Positions 1-8,238 of a DNA stretch of 26,409 nucleotides are shown here, in pieces; position 1 is the first letter of the stretch; the number at the start of each line of letters is the position of its first letter. The notes beneath the pieces are model-generated. The model was given only the letters and a program-made list of their open reading frames with translations. It had not been told where the DNA came from and ran no database searches. The stretch is taken from positions 1-26,409 of the forward strand of contig JBDNDK010000012.1 in assembly GCA_046719185.1 (NCBI GenBank), read 5' to 3'. The DNA is from JBDNDK01 sp046719185 (GTDB taxonomy: Bacteria > Armatimonadota > UBA5829). The position numbers and the translations under genes were made by a program.

Positions 1-129
1 ATTTTGACTTTCATCAAAAAGCACAGGATAACCTTCTAATCTTGATACATAAGCTGCCTGCACCAAATCAGACGGCATTGAATATAAAAATGAACTGCAA
101 GATAGACCCAATCTAAATAATTCAGACAA
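1..129 (-). CDS. 5' end of an unrecognised protein, cut by the window edge
   Basis: An open frame of 43 codons runs off the left edge. It begins at a TTG (127-129) eight bases downstream of an AGAGG Shine-Dalgarno match (138-142), and an in-frame stop lies upstream, so this is probably a real N-terminus. The peptide starts MSELFRLGLSCSSFLYSMPS and continues with LVQAAYVSRLEGYPVLFDE. No signal peptide or known motif is visible. It lies 82 bases downstream of the UbiA-type gene on the same strand, so it may be co-transcribed with it. The function is unknown, and the call depends on the start context and the open frame only. Confidence 0.45.
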   Translation of the reverse strand, partial: MSELFRLGLSCSSFLYSMPSDLVQAAYVSRLEGYPVLFDESQN

Positions 130-211
130 TTTCAAGACCTCTATAATTATGATTATTGATTATTATCTTCATAAAATACTTATTTTCAATGAGGAACAAC
201 TTACATTTTTA

Positions 212-1120
212 TTACAATTTTAAAACTATAGCTGAAGCAACTATAAATAAAATTAGATTTATCAATAGAGGCTTATCATGTATAAGCACCCACTCAGGAT
301 TTTCACCTCTTTCATCTGAATAAACAAGATGCAAATATCTAAATATTCCATATATCACGAATGGGATGGTTATCATAATAAACGGGTGATTGGTGCCAGT
401 TTTTGAGCCGGGTGTGAATGTATAAAGAAGATATGATATAAGAGATGCCGATGAAGTTATAGCAAGAGACTGGTTGAGAAACTCCAATGTATATTGACCA
501 CCATTCATTTTCCTTGTTTCAAAACCAAGTTTTTTAGAGCTAATCAATTCAGCTCTTCTTTTAGCTGTTCCTAAAAATAGAGCAAGTAAAGTGGTGCAAA
601 TAAGAAGCCAGCTTGATATTTCCACATTTTCATAAAGATCAATGCTAGAATTATAAGCTTTAACAACCATTGTTCCAGCAACTGCCCTGATCACAAACCC
701 ACTTGCAATCACAAGCAAATCTATCACAACAAGATATTTTAGATATATTGAATATAAAGCAGTAATAAAGAAATAAAAAGAGGCTAATATTCCAAAATTT
801 GTATCTAAATAAAAAGCCCAAATTATAGAAATTATTAAAAAAACAAATGAGACAATAAGTGCATTGGCAATTTTTATTTTACCCTGAGCAATAGGTCTTT
901 TGCTTTTTTGTGGATGTTTTTTATCTCTTTCAATATCAAGAACATCATTTAGAATGTATGATGCACTTGATAGAAGACAAAATACTATAAATGCAGAAAT
1001 CACATAAAGCAGTGTATTAGGAGCATGCTGTCTTTCCAAAGTAAATAAATACCCTGCAAAAAGCAGTATATTTTTTGTCCATTGTTCAGGTCTGAGAGTT
1101 CTGATAATTGAATATAGCAA
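212..1120 (-). CDS. UbiA-family prenyltransferase, probable decaprenyl-phosphate phosphoribosyltransferase type
   Basis: A polytopic membrane protein of 302 residues. Seen: the aspartate motif NDVLDIERD (58-66) followed by HPQKSKRPIAQG, a second conserved block ending GFVIRAVAG (141-149), a loop with GTAKRRAEL (184-192), and about eight to nine hydrophobic segments. The HPxKxxRPIAxG form and the PEQWTKN opening are typical of the branch that transfers 5-phosphoribose from PRPP to a polyprenyl phosphate (DPPR synthase). Other UbiA members prenylate aromatic rings, so the substrate is inferred. The frame is open to a TTG at 1132, but I chose the TTG at 1120: it has TTGAGG six bases upstream and gives the usual short lead into RTLRPEQWTKN. 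A candidate promoter lies at 1141-1169. Confidence 0.8.
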   Translation of the reverse strand: MLYSIIRTLRPEQWTKNILLFAGYLFTLERQHAPNTLLYVISAFIVFCLLSSASYILNDVLDIERDKKHPQKSKRPIAQGKIKIANALIVSFVFLIISIIWAFYLDTNFGILASFYFFITALYSIYLKYLVVIDLLVIASGFVIRAVAGTMVVKAYNSSIDLYENVEISSWLLICTTLLALFLGTAKRRAELISSKKLGFETRKMNGGQYTLEFLNQSLAITSSASLISYLLYTFTPGSKTGTNHPFIMITIPFVIYGIFRYLHLVYSDERGENPEWVLIHDKPLLINLILFIVASAIVLKL

Positions 1121-1140
1121 TACAAGCCTCAAAAGTGTTT

Positions 1141-1169
1141 AATATAATATATGGCTAATTGTATTACAA
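1141..1169 (-). promoter_or_regulatory. Candidate sigma-70-type promoter for the UbiA-family gene
   Basis: On the minus strand, TTGTAA (1164-1169) and TATATT (1141-1146) are separated by 17 bases. The -35 matches the consensus at four of six positions and the -10 at five. Transcription would begin about 10-15 bases before the TTG start. Chance matches are common in such AT-rich DNA. Confidence 0.35.
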
Positions 1170-1211
1170 TAAACACATACCTGCAAGTTGAAAAGTTGTA
1201 GTTTTATGATT

Positions 1212-2087
1212 TTATCCTGTAACACTAATAACACAAGTTACAGTTACAGGCTCTTTGATGCCATCAGCATCAGAAACAGTTAGGGTTATTGTATATTCTC
1301 CCGGTCTTGTGTAGATGTATCTTGCAATTCTTTCTGTCCACTCTTGTTGAATGCCATTTGATGCATCAAAATCCCAAGAATATTTTAATGAGCTAAATCC
1401 GGCTTTAGCATTTGCCATTATAAATATAATATCACCAGGAGACACAGTTCTGTTTTCAAGTTTTTCAACTATTATAGGCTCTGTGTCAGTTAGAACAGAA
1501 AGCTCACCAAGAAACATAGTAGCAGGCACCGATGAAGTTATTATCATTTTTGAAAGTTTGAATGACTCTTCACCTTCAACATTAAATCTGGATAATGGAA
1601 TTGCCATTCTAACCCAATTATCATCAGGATCAAGAGGATTTGTGAATTGTTCTGTTGCTACCATTTTGCCCTTGTCTGATACAAGTATAACTCTTACTCT
1701 TTGAGTAATAGGCACTGTATATGGTTCTATATCATAATAATATGCATATCCACCAGTAGGATCAATCGGCACAACTTCCTTAAAAAAGAATACCATCATA
1801 AGATATCTATTTGGATCCTTAGATTCTTCTTTTAGATCTATAGGATTAGCAAATTGCAGCTGACCACCAGCAAAGTAGCTCTGTGTGGTTATCTTGATAG
1901 ATCTGCCGCCTGTAAAAACTTGCTCTGTAGATTGTTCTGCACTTCCAGTTCCCCAACTTGATGTGCCAATACCAGTTACACTTAATTCAGCACCTTCAAA
2001 AAGAACTTTTTTATTTGTGCCCTGAGCATAAACACCAGAACAAAAAATAAATATAGATAATATGAATAATAGCAACTTAAACCGCAT
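1212..2087 (-). CDS. Exported protein with a C-terminal PKD-like domain
   Basis: A protein of 291 residues. Seen: a signal peptide of about 22 residues ending VYA before QG; a beta-rich middle (about 25-205) that resembles a carbohydrate-binding jelly roll in texture, with a run FTGGRSIKITTQSYFAGGQL; and a C-terminal segment (about 212-291) with YSWDFDAS and YTRPGEYTITLTVSDADG, the hallmark of a PKD fold. It is therefore probably secreted or outer-surface and involved in binding rather than catalysis. No enzyme motif was found. I chose the ATG at 2085-2087, six bases after GGAGG; a TTG directly before it is too close to that site. It sits between ymdB and the UbiA gene, 73 bases after the former. 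The middle-domain assignment is a guess. Confidence 0.75.
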   Translation of the reverse strand: MRFKLLLFILSIFIFCSGVYAQGTNKKVLFEGAELSVTGIGTSSWGTGSAEQSTEQVFTGGRSIKITTQSYFAGGQLQFANPIDLKEESKDPNRYLMMVFFFKEVVPIDPTGGYAYYYDIEPYTVPITQRVRVILVSDKGKMVATEQFTNPLDPDDNWVRMAIPLSRFNVEGEESFKLSKMIITSSVPATMFLGELSVLTDTEPIIVEKLENRTVSPGDIIFIMANAKAGFSSLKYSWDFDASNGIQQEWTERIARYIYTRPGEYTITLTVSDADGIKEPVTVTCVISVTG

Positions 2088-2160
2088 CAAATTCCTCCAA
2101 GTAGCATAAATATAATTGCAACTTCATTAGTATAAAACAATTTATATCAATTTGTATATT

Positions 2161-2961
2161 CTAATCTTCTTTTTCAAAAACAATAAATCTGTTGATTTGA
2201 TCTGCTAGCATAGTTTCTGTGTTGCATTTAATCAACACTCCCTGCACACAAGCATCACCTTCTGCTACTATAAACTTATTTGGAAGCTTTGTGATAAATT
2301 TATTTATGATAATAGATTTATCCATACCAATGATTGAATCTGCCACACCAGACATACCTGCATCTGTTATATAAGCTGTTCCATTGGGTAATATTACTTC
2401 ATCAGACGTCTGCACATGCGTATGTGTTCCTACAACAGCAAATATTCTGCCATCCAAATAGTTTGCAAATGCTTTTTTTTCTGATGTTGCCTCAGCATGA
2501 AAATCTATCAAAATGGGGATATTAAGATGTTTGTTTTCTTCGATTATTTTATCTGCACATAAAAAAGGACAATCCACAGCATCCATAAAAACTCTTCCTA
2601 CTATATTTGCAATTCCTAATGAAAAGCCATCCTTTTCAAAAACACCAAATCCTCTGCCCGGAAGCTCTTTTGATGGAGGATAATTAGCAGGTCTTATTAC
2701 TCTTGGGTCTCTATTCAAAAAAGAATAACATTGCCTATTTGCAAATGAATGATTGCCTAATGTAAGAACATCAACTCCACTATCAAAAAGATCATTTGCA
2801 GTTTGCTCTGTAATACCTCTTCCTCCAGCGGCATTTTCACCATTTGCAACTACAAAATGAGGATTAAAACTAGAGCGGAGACTACCTAGTTTTGCACAGA
2901 CAGCTCTCCGCCCAGGTCTTCCGAATACATCGCCAATAAAAATAACTCTGAGTTCGCTCAC
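2161..2961 (-). CDS. ymdB: YmdB-family metallophosphoesterase (TIGR00282)
   Basis: A protein of 266 residues, full length for the family. Seen: the dimetal site motifs GDVFG (10-14), NGEN (40-43), GNHSF (69-73), DFHAEATSEK (153-162) and GTHTHVQT (178-185), then ITDAGMSGV. In Bacillus the homologue is a phosphodiesterase acting on 2',3'-cAMP that affects biofilm and sporulation choices and is encoded next to RNase Y. The start is GTG immediately after the rny TAA stop (TAAGTG), so translation is probably coupled to rny; the nearest Shine-Dalgarno-like GGAG is about 12 bases upstream inside rny. The family is secure, but the physiological substrate here is inferred. Confidence 0.93.
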   Translation of the reverse strand: MSELRVIFIGDVFGRPGRRAVCAKLGSLRSSFNPHFVVANGENAAGGRGITEQTANDLFDSGVDVLTLGNHSFANRQCYSFLNRDPRVIRPANYPPSKELPGRGFGVFEKDGFSLGIANIVGRVFMDAVDCPFLCADKIIEENKHLNIPILIDFHAEATSEKKAFANYLDGRIFAVVGTHTHVQTSDEVILPNGTAYITDAGMSGVADSIIGMDKSIIINKFITKLPNKFIVAEGDACVQGVLIKCNTETMLADQINRFIVFEKED

Positions 2962-4503
2962 TTACTTTGCAAACTCCACTGCCCGAGTCTCTCTTATTAT
3001 TGTAACTTTTATTTGTCCCGGATACTCCATTTCTTCTTCAATTTTTCTTGCAGTATCATAAGCAAGCTTTACTGATGCATCATCATCAATCTCAGTAGGT
3101 TTTACCATAACTCTTATTTCTCTGCCAGCCTGCACAGCATAACATTTTTCTACACCTTCAAAACTATCAGCAATAGTTTCAAGTTTTTGAAGTCTCTTAA
3201 CATAAGTTTCCAGAGTTTCTCTTCTAGCACCAGGTCTTGAAGCAGAAATTGCATCAGCAGCAGACACCAGCACAGCTTCAATAGAAGTTGGTTCAATATC
3301 ATTATGATGAGAACCAGCAGCAAGCACTACTTCTTCAGGTTCTCTATATTTCTTAAGTAAATCCATCCCAATCACAGCATGAGGACCTTCAACTTCCCAG
3401 TCTATTGCTTTTCCAATATCATGCAAAAGCCCTGCCCTTTTTGCAAGTGGAACATTTACCTCAAGCTCACTAGCCATAGCACCAGCAAGCAATGATACTT
3501 CTATGCTATGCTGCAATACATTCTGACTATAACTTGTTCTAAATCTAAGCCTGCCAAGAAGCTTCAAGAGCTCGTTATCAAGCCCTGTAACTCCAGTTTC
3601 AAACACAGCTCTCTCAGCAGATTCTTTCATCATCTTTTCTACATCATTCTGGGCTTTCAATACCATTTCTTCTATTCTGCCCGGATGTATTCTGCCATCA
3701 GTGATTAAGTTCTCTAATGCCTGTCTTGCAATTTCTCTTCTCACAGGATCAAAAGCAGATATTACCACTGCTTCTGGAGTGTCATCAATAATCAAATCTA
3801 CACCAGTTGCAGTTTCAAATGCTCTAATATTTCTGCCTTCTCTGCCAATAATTCTACCCTTCATTTCATCACCCGGCAATGGAACAACAGATACAGTGGT
3901 CTCTGCTGTATGCTCTGCTGCACACCTATAAATTGCCATTGTGATTATATCACGGGCTCTTCTTTCAGACTCTTCTTTTGCAAGTTCTTCATTCTGTCTG
4001 ATAATACGGGCAACTTCCCGCTCCATTTCTTGTTCCACTTTCTTTAGAAGATATGCCTTTGCATCTTCAGTAGAAAGATTTGCAATTCTCTCTAATTCAG
4101 TTTTCTGTTTTGCAATTAAAGAATTAGCCTCTTCAATCCGCTTTTGAATATCAGCCTCCAATTCTTTAAGGCTTTTTTCTTTTTTATCAAGACTATCATG
4201 TCTTTTTTCGAGATTTTCTTCTCTTTGTGTCAGCTTTCGCTCTAACCTCGATAAATCAGCTCGTTTCTCTTTATTTTCCTGTTCTATTTCATTTCTTATT
4301 TTGTATGCTTCTTCTTTTGCTTCAAGAAGCATTTCTTTTCTTTTTGCATCTAGTTCTTTTTGAAGATTTCTCTTGTTATCTTCAACTTCTGCCAATGCTT
4401 CTTTTATCTTATCGCTATTTGGCTTTATGTAAGAAAAATATGCTATAGCTACTACTATCAAGCCGGCAATAATGCCAACTATTGCACCAATCAGGTAATT
4501 CAT
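2962..4503 (-). CDS. rny: Ribonuclease Y
   Basis: A membrane-anchored endoribonuclease that starts bulk mRNA decay. It has 513 residues, close to the usual ~520. Seen in order: one N-terminal membrane helix (about 3-24), a long charged coiled coil (about 30-185) rich in K/E/R, a KH RNA-binding domain with GRIIGREGRN (216-225), and an HD domain with H332 in NVLQHSIEVS and the H361-D362 pair in LLHDIGKAID. The ATG is preceded by AGGAGGTGAGG, which lies in the right arm of an 11-base hairpin (4512-4544), so access of the ribosome may be controlled. ymdB follows with no gap. The 114-base gap from recX gives room for a separate promoter, but none is convincing. Confidence 0.97.
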   Translation of the reverse strand: MNYLIGAIVGIIAGLIVVAIAYFSYIKPNSDKIKEALAEVEDNKRNLQKELDAKRKEMLLEAKEEAYKIRNEIEQENKEKRADLSRLERKLTQREENLEKRHDSLDKKEKSLKELEADIQKRIEEANSLIAKQKTELERIANLSTEDAKAYLLKKVEQEMEREVARIIRQNEELAKEESERRARDIITMAIYRCAAEHTAETTVSVVPLPGDEMKGRIIGREGRNIRAFETATGVDLIIDDTPEAVVISAFDPVRREIARQALENLITDGRIHPGRIEEMVLKAQNDVEKMMKESAERAVFETGVTGLDNELLKLLGRLRFRTSYSQNVLQHSIEVSLLAGAMASELEVNVPLAKRAGLLHDIGKAIDWEVEGPHAVIGMDLLKKYREPEEVVLAAGSHHNDIEPTSIEAVLVSAADAISASRPGARRETLETYVKRLQKLETIADSFEGVEKCYAVQAGREIRVMVKPTEIDDDASVKLAYDTARKIEEEMEYPGQIKVTIIRETRAVEFAK

Positions 4504-4511
4504 AATTAGAT

Positions 4512-4544
4512 CCTCACCTCCTGAATTATTTATAGGATGTGAGG
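4512..4544 (-). promoter_or_regulatory. Stem-loop that sequesters the rny Shine-Dalgarno sequence
   Basis: In the minus-strand transcript, CCTCACATCCT and AGGAGGTGAGG pair over 11 positions with a single A-G mismatch, leaving an 11-base loop. The right arm is the whole Shine-Dalgarno region of rny, eight bases before its ATG. No uridine run follows, so it is not an intrinsic terminator. Control of translation is inferred. Confidence 0.55.
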
Positions 4545-4617
4545 CTTGAGCGATTAACTATACTGACTTAAATAACCCATTAAATGGGAGGAGAAAACTG
4601 CTTATACTGCAGTGAAT

Positions 4618-5247
4618 TCAACTTTTTTCTGAATCCAATCTCTCAATTACTTTTCTGATAGTTTCCCAACCAAAACCTCTCCTAGCCAGAAAATTTCCTA
4701 GTTTTCTTTTTTCATCAAGATCTAAACATTCTTTTTTTCTTACTTTCTTTACAGCCAGACCATAAGCTGTCTCATATTCATTTTCATCACTAATATCACT
4801 AAGTGCATTTTCAATATCTGTGTTTTGAACTCCTTTTGTGGAAAGTTCTATTGTGAGTCTCTTTTTTCCCATAGGCTTTGAAGCCATCCTAGATTTTACA
4901 TATCCCTCACAAAACTTTTCATCATTTATAAGACCTTCATTAATAAGCTGGATTATTACCTCATCAACCACATCTTCAGCAATCCCAGCTGATATCAGCC
5001 TTCTTCTTATTTCTTCTTTGCTTCTGTCTCTGTATGCAATAAGCCTCAGAGCTCTATATTTTGCATAATTTAATGTTTCTGCATATATAATATCAGAAAG
5101 TTTTTTTTCATCTATTGACTGATTCACTGATAAATCAAGTTTTTCAGCCACATAAGAATGCACCCCAAGGGCAAATCTGCCATCAATATAAATAGAAACT
5201 CTGTTACCATTCTTTTTTTGTGTTTCTATAGCAGTTATAATGCCCAT
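4618..5247 (-). CDS. recX: Regulatory protein RecX
   Basis: A modulator that binds RecA filaments and limits recombinase activity. It has 209 residues. Seen: the central signature RALRLIAYRDRSKEEIRRRL (the first RecX three-helix repeat), then VVDEVIIQLINEGLINDEKF, GYVKSRMASKPMGKKRL and a C-terminal repeat ending FLARRGFGWETIRKVI. The N-terminal 60 residues form the beta-rich extension common in Gram-positive and Deinococcus-type RecX. It lies 48 bases after recA on the same strand, the classical arrangement. The ATG at 5247 has a GGGAT element about 10 bases upstream. I see no truncation. Confidence 0.93.
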   Translation of the reverse strand: MGIITAIETQKKNGNRVSIYIDGRFALGVHSYVAEKLDLSVNQSIDEKKLSDIIYAETLNYAKYRALRLIAYRDRSKEEIRRRLISAGIAEDVVDEVIIQLINEGLINDEKFCEGYVKSRMASKPMGKKRLTIELSTKGVQNTDIENALSDISDENEYETAYGLAVKKVRKKECLDLDEKRKLGNFLARRGFGWETIRKVIERLDSEKS

Positions 5248-5295
5248 ATATATTATATCCCAGCATTGCCAAAAACATAAATATTTTTGACTAAC

Positions 5296-6318
5296 CTAAC
5301 TAACAGTCTCTGCTTCTTTTTTCTCTGCTTCAGCAATATCACTATTCAACTTTGCTCTAACAAGAGATTCAATCTCAGCAAAGAGCTCAGGATTATCTTC
5401 AAGGTATTGCTTTGCATTCTCTCTTCCCTGACCAAGCCTTGTTTCATTGTAGGTATACCATGTACCAGCCTTTGAAACTAAGCCCATATCAGCAGCCATG
5501 TCCAAAACACCGCCACTTTTTGAAATACCTTTGTTAAACAAAATCTCGAATTCAGCTTCTTTGAATGGAGCAGCTACTTTATTCTTAGCAACTTTTACTC
5601 TAACACGATTTCCAATTGCCTCACCGCCAACCTTTAGTGTTTCTATCCTTTTCACTTCAAGTCTCACACTTGCCCAGAATTTTAATGCTCTTCCACCAGG
5701 TGTTGTTTCAGGATTCCCAAACATCACTCCGATTTTTTCTCTTATTTGATTTATAAATATGGCACAACAATTTGACTTGTTTAATGAACCACCTATTTTT
5801 CTTAGAGCCTGACTCATAAGCCTAGCCTGAAGACCAACATGAGAATCTCCCATATCACCTTCAATTTCTGCCTTCGGAACAAGAGCAGCCACAGAGTCAA
5901 CTACTACGATATCAACTGCTCCGCTCCTCACTAAAGCATCAACTATCTCAAGAGCTTCCTCACCTGTATCAGGCTGAGAAACTAATAGCTGGTCTATATC
6001 AACACCCAATTTTGCCGCATACTCAGAATCAACCGAATGCTCAGCATCCACAAATGCTGCCACTCCACCCATTTTTTGTGCTTCAGCAATTATATGATAG
6101 GCAAGAGTTGTCTTTCCTGATGATTCAGCACCATATATCTCAGTGATTCTGCCTTTTGGCACACCACCAACTCCAAGAGCAACATCAAGAGCTATACTTC
6201 CTGTCGGAATAACATCCTCTTGATATTTTGGCTTCTCTCCAAGCCTCACTATTGACCCTCTGCCAAATTGCTTCTCAATTTGGGCTAATGCCATTTCTAG
6301 TGCTTTTTCCTTGTCCAT
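5296..6318 (-). CDS. recA: Recombinase RecA
   Basis: An ATP-dependent strand-exchange protein and SOS co-protease. With the chosen start it has 340 residues. Seen: Walker A GAESSGKT (63-70), DAEHSVD, VVVDSVAALVP (Walker B), loop L1 around GDSHVGLQARLMSQALRK, FINQIREKIGVMFGNPETTP (L2), and a short acidic C-terminus. The frame is open to a GTG at 6354 that would overlap thpR. The ATG at 6316-6318 follows AAAGGAT with normal spacing and gives the family's usual beginning MDKEKALEMALAQIEKQFGR. The gap to thpR is then 17 bases. No LexA-type operator could be recognised upstream, so it may be read from the cinA-thpR transcript. Confidence 0.98.
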   Translation of the reverse strand: MDKEKALEMALAQIEKQFGRGSIVRLGEKPKYQEDVIPTGSIALDVALGVGGVPKGRITEIYGAESSGKTTLAYHIIAEAQKMGGVAAFVDAEHSVDSEYAAKLGVDIDQLLVSQPDTGEEALEIVDALVRSGAVDIVVVDSVAALVPKAEIEGDMGDSHVGLQARLMSQALRKIGGSLNKSNCCAIFINQIREKIGVMFGNPETTPGGRALKFWASVRLEVKRIETLKVGGEAIGNRVRVKVAKNKVAAPFKEAEFEILFNKGISKSGGVLDMAADMGLVSKAGTWYTYNETRLGQGRENAKQYLEDNPELFAEIESLVRAKLNSDIAEAEKKEAETVS

Positions 6319-6335
6319 TTTCGGATCCTTTCCGT

Positions 6336-6905
6336 CTATTCTGACAAACTGCACACACCTAGACTAGTATATACAGGACCTGTCGGCTTCAGATCACTCT
6401 TCATCACATAAATTTTATCTACATCAAGATTTTCTAGTCTAGGCATCTCATATTCAGTGCATATATGAGTTAAATTATCAGATTTTCTCTTATCTTTTAT
6501 TCTTCCAATTGTGATATGTGCTTTAAAAATATTAGACTCTTTAGGAAAACCTTCCTTCTCTAATTTTCTTTCCAAAAATTTCACAAGAGTTTCAAGCTCT
6601 TGTTTCCCTTTATCAACACCAATCCATACTACTCTTGGTCTAGTAGGATTAGGAAAACATCCAATGTCTTTAAAAGAAATATTAAATGGCCTGAATGACT
6701 TTGCCACATCATTAGTAATGTCACACACTTTGCTTACTTCTTCACTTTTCAAAGGACCAAGAAATTTTAATGTGATATGCATATTTGCAGGTTTGATCCA
6801 TCTTACATCAGGGGCTTGGTTTTGTAGCTGACTGCAAATTGTTTTGATTGCAGTTTTTTGAGTATCTTCTAGTTGAATAGCAATAAATGTCCTAATAGTG
6901 TCCAT
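6336..6905 (-). CDS. thpR: RNA 2',3'-cyclic phosphodiesterase (LigT/ThpR family)
   Basis: A protein of 189 residues from the 2H phosphoesterase superfamily. Both catalytic HxTx motifs are present: HITL (43-46) in NMHITLKFLG and HITI (130-133) in KAHITIGRIK. Homologues open 2',3'-cyclic phosphate ends of RNA and can ligate tRNA halves in vitro. It lies five bases after the cinA stop and 17 before the recA start, a cinA-ligT-recA order known from Deinococcus and Thermus. The start ATG has only a weak TTAGG upstream, so coupling to cinA is likely. The physiological substrate is unknown. Confidence 0.93.
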   Translation of the reverse strand: MDTIRTFIAIQLEDTQKTAIKTICSQLQNQAPDVRWIKPANMHITLKFLGPLKSEEVSKVCDITNDVAKSFRPFNISFKDIGCFPNPTRPRVVWIGVDKGKQELETLVKFLERKLEKEGFPKESNIFKAHITIGRIKDKRKSDNLTHICTEYEMPRLENLDVDKIYVMKSDLKPTGPVYTSLGVCSLSE

Positions 6906-6910
6906 TTAAC

Positions 6911-8155
6911 CTAATCTAATATGGAATCTCTCAACATTAACAAGGCATTTTGGGCTGATCTAGCTTTTATATCAACTCTTTTTCCATACAAAACATGCTT
7001 ATTTACTTTCACTTTGCCTTTCATATCAACAGCCATATAAACTAAACCTACAGGCTTTTCATCAGATCCTCCACTAGGACCTGCTATCCCTGTTACAGAA
7101 ACGCCCACATCTGCTCCTGTAATTTTTCTTATACCTATTGCCATTGCCTCAGCAGTCTCACTGCTGACTGCTCCATATTTCTCTATAGTTTTTTTATCAA
7201 CACCCAGCAATCTAATTTTTGATTCATTACTGTAAGATACTATACCAGCTAGCAAAACCTCAGAGCACCCAGGAACATTTGTGATTCTATCACCAATCAA
7301 TCCACCAGTGCAGCTCTCAGCCAAACCAAGTTTTAGCCCTTTTTCTTTAAGCTCAGATACCACTATTTGCTCAAGAGTCTGATCATCTCTACCATACACA
7401 TAACTTCCAAGCTCAGCTACAAGCTTGGTGTCCATTTTATCTATTAATCTATCTGCTTCAGCCTCATTCTCTGCCATTGCTGTTATTCTTAGATGCACTT
7501 CAATATTGCCTGCAACAAGTGGGGCAACAGTAGGATTGAGACTTCCCAACAAATGCTTAATTTTATCTTCTACAATTGACTCCCCAAGACCTGCAACTCT
7601 TAGTATTCTTGACTTAATAATTGATTTTTTTTCTCCTGTTACCTCTTTTATAAAAGGGACAACATAATTATCAACCATTGGTTGAAACTCTCTTGGAGGT
7701 CCGGGTAAAATTATGATGTACTTGCTGTCTGGAGTGCAGAATACAGCTCCGGGAGCTGTTCCATTTGGATTTTCAAACACCCTTCCTTTTGAGGGAACCA
7801 TTGCTTGCTTGAGGTTTGTTGAAGGCATTTCAATATTTCTTTTTGAAAAAAATGCCTTTAACTGTTCAGCTATGCTTTCATCTAAAACTAGTTCATTTTC
7901 TGATACTTCTGCTACAGTTTCTCTAGTAAGATCATCCTGAGTAGGACCAAGTCCACCAATGGTAAATATTATGTCTGCTCTTTCTAAAGAAGATTTTAAT
8001 ACATTTTTTAGTCTTTCAGCATTATCTCCGACAGTAGCTCTGTATCTAAGATTTATTCCCAATTCGGGTAGTAGCCTAGATAAGTAAGCTGCATTAGTAT
8101 CTATAATCTGCCCAAGCAGCAGTTCGGTTCCAACAGAAATTATTTCAGCTTGCAC
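6911..8155 (-). CDS. cinA: CinA: ADP-ribose pyrophosphatase-type domain fused to nicotinamide-nucleotide amidase
   Basis: A protein of 414 residues with the standard two-domain build. The N-terminal MoaB/MogA-like domain (about 1-170) has GTELLLGQIIDTNA and FTIGGLGPTQDDLT. The C-terminal PncC domain (about 250-414) has LAESCTGGLIGDRITNVPG, GIVSYSN and SVTGIAGPSGG. The amidase domain deamidates NMN to NaMN in pyridine nucleotide salvage. CinA is competence-associated in Gram-positives and here shares a strand with dprA and recA. The start is GTG at 8155 with GGAG seven bases upstream. A good candidate promoter (8173-8201) lies immediately before it. Confidence 0.96.
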   Translation of the reverse strand: MQAEIISVGTELLLGQIIDTNAAYLSRLLPELGINLRYRATVGDNAERLKNVLKSSLERADIIFTIGGLGPTQDDLTRETVAEVSENELVLDESIAEQLKAFFSKRNIEMPSTNLKQAMVPSKGRVFENPNGTAPGAVFCTPDSKYIIILPGPPREFQPMVDNYVVPFIKEVTGEKKSIIKSRILRVAGLGESIVEDKIKHLLGSLNPTVAPLVAGNIEVHLRITAMAENEAEADRLIDKMDTKLVAELGSYVYGRDDQTLEQIVVSELKEKGLKLGLAESCTGGLIGDRITNVPGCSEVLLAGIVSYSNESKIRLLGVDKKTIEKYGAVSSETAEAMAIGIRKITGADVGVSVTGIAGPSGGSDEKPVGLVYMAVDMKGKVKVNKHVLYGKRVDIKARSAQNALLMLRDSILD

Positions 8156-8172
8156 ATCACATCTCCATAATA

Positions 8173-8201
8173 ATTATATATTAATATATAAAAGCATACA
8201 A
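8173..8201 (-). promoter_or_regulatory. Candidate promoter for cinA-thpR-recA
   Basis: TTGTAT (8196-8201) and a perfect TATAAT (8173-8178) are 17 bases apart on the minus strand. Transcription would begin close to the Shine-Dalgarno sequence of cinA, giving a very short leader. Confidence 0.5.
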
Positions 8202-8238
8202 TATATATTTTTTATCAAATGCAAGCCTGTTACAGTAT

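Noticed and set aside
1351..1704. Plus-strand open frame of 117 codons inside the PKD protein gene
   Set aside because: It lies fully opposite a gene with a signal peptide, a good ribosome binding site and a PKD signature. Its serine-rich translation is the usual antisense pattern.
4573..4613. Two short hairpins after recX (ACTGC/GCAGT followed by TTTTC, and CCCAT/ATGGG)
   Set aside because: The stems are only five bases long and the T runs are short, so neither meets the standard for an intrinsic terminator. Transcription into rny is likely to continue.
6319..6354. Upstream GTG start for recA adding 12 residues
   Set aside because: It would overlap the end of thpR and lacks a ribosome binding site. 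The internal ATG has a proper Shine-Dalgarno sequence and the family's usual N-terminus.
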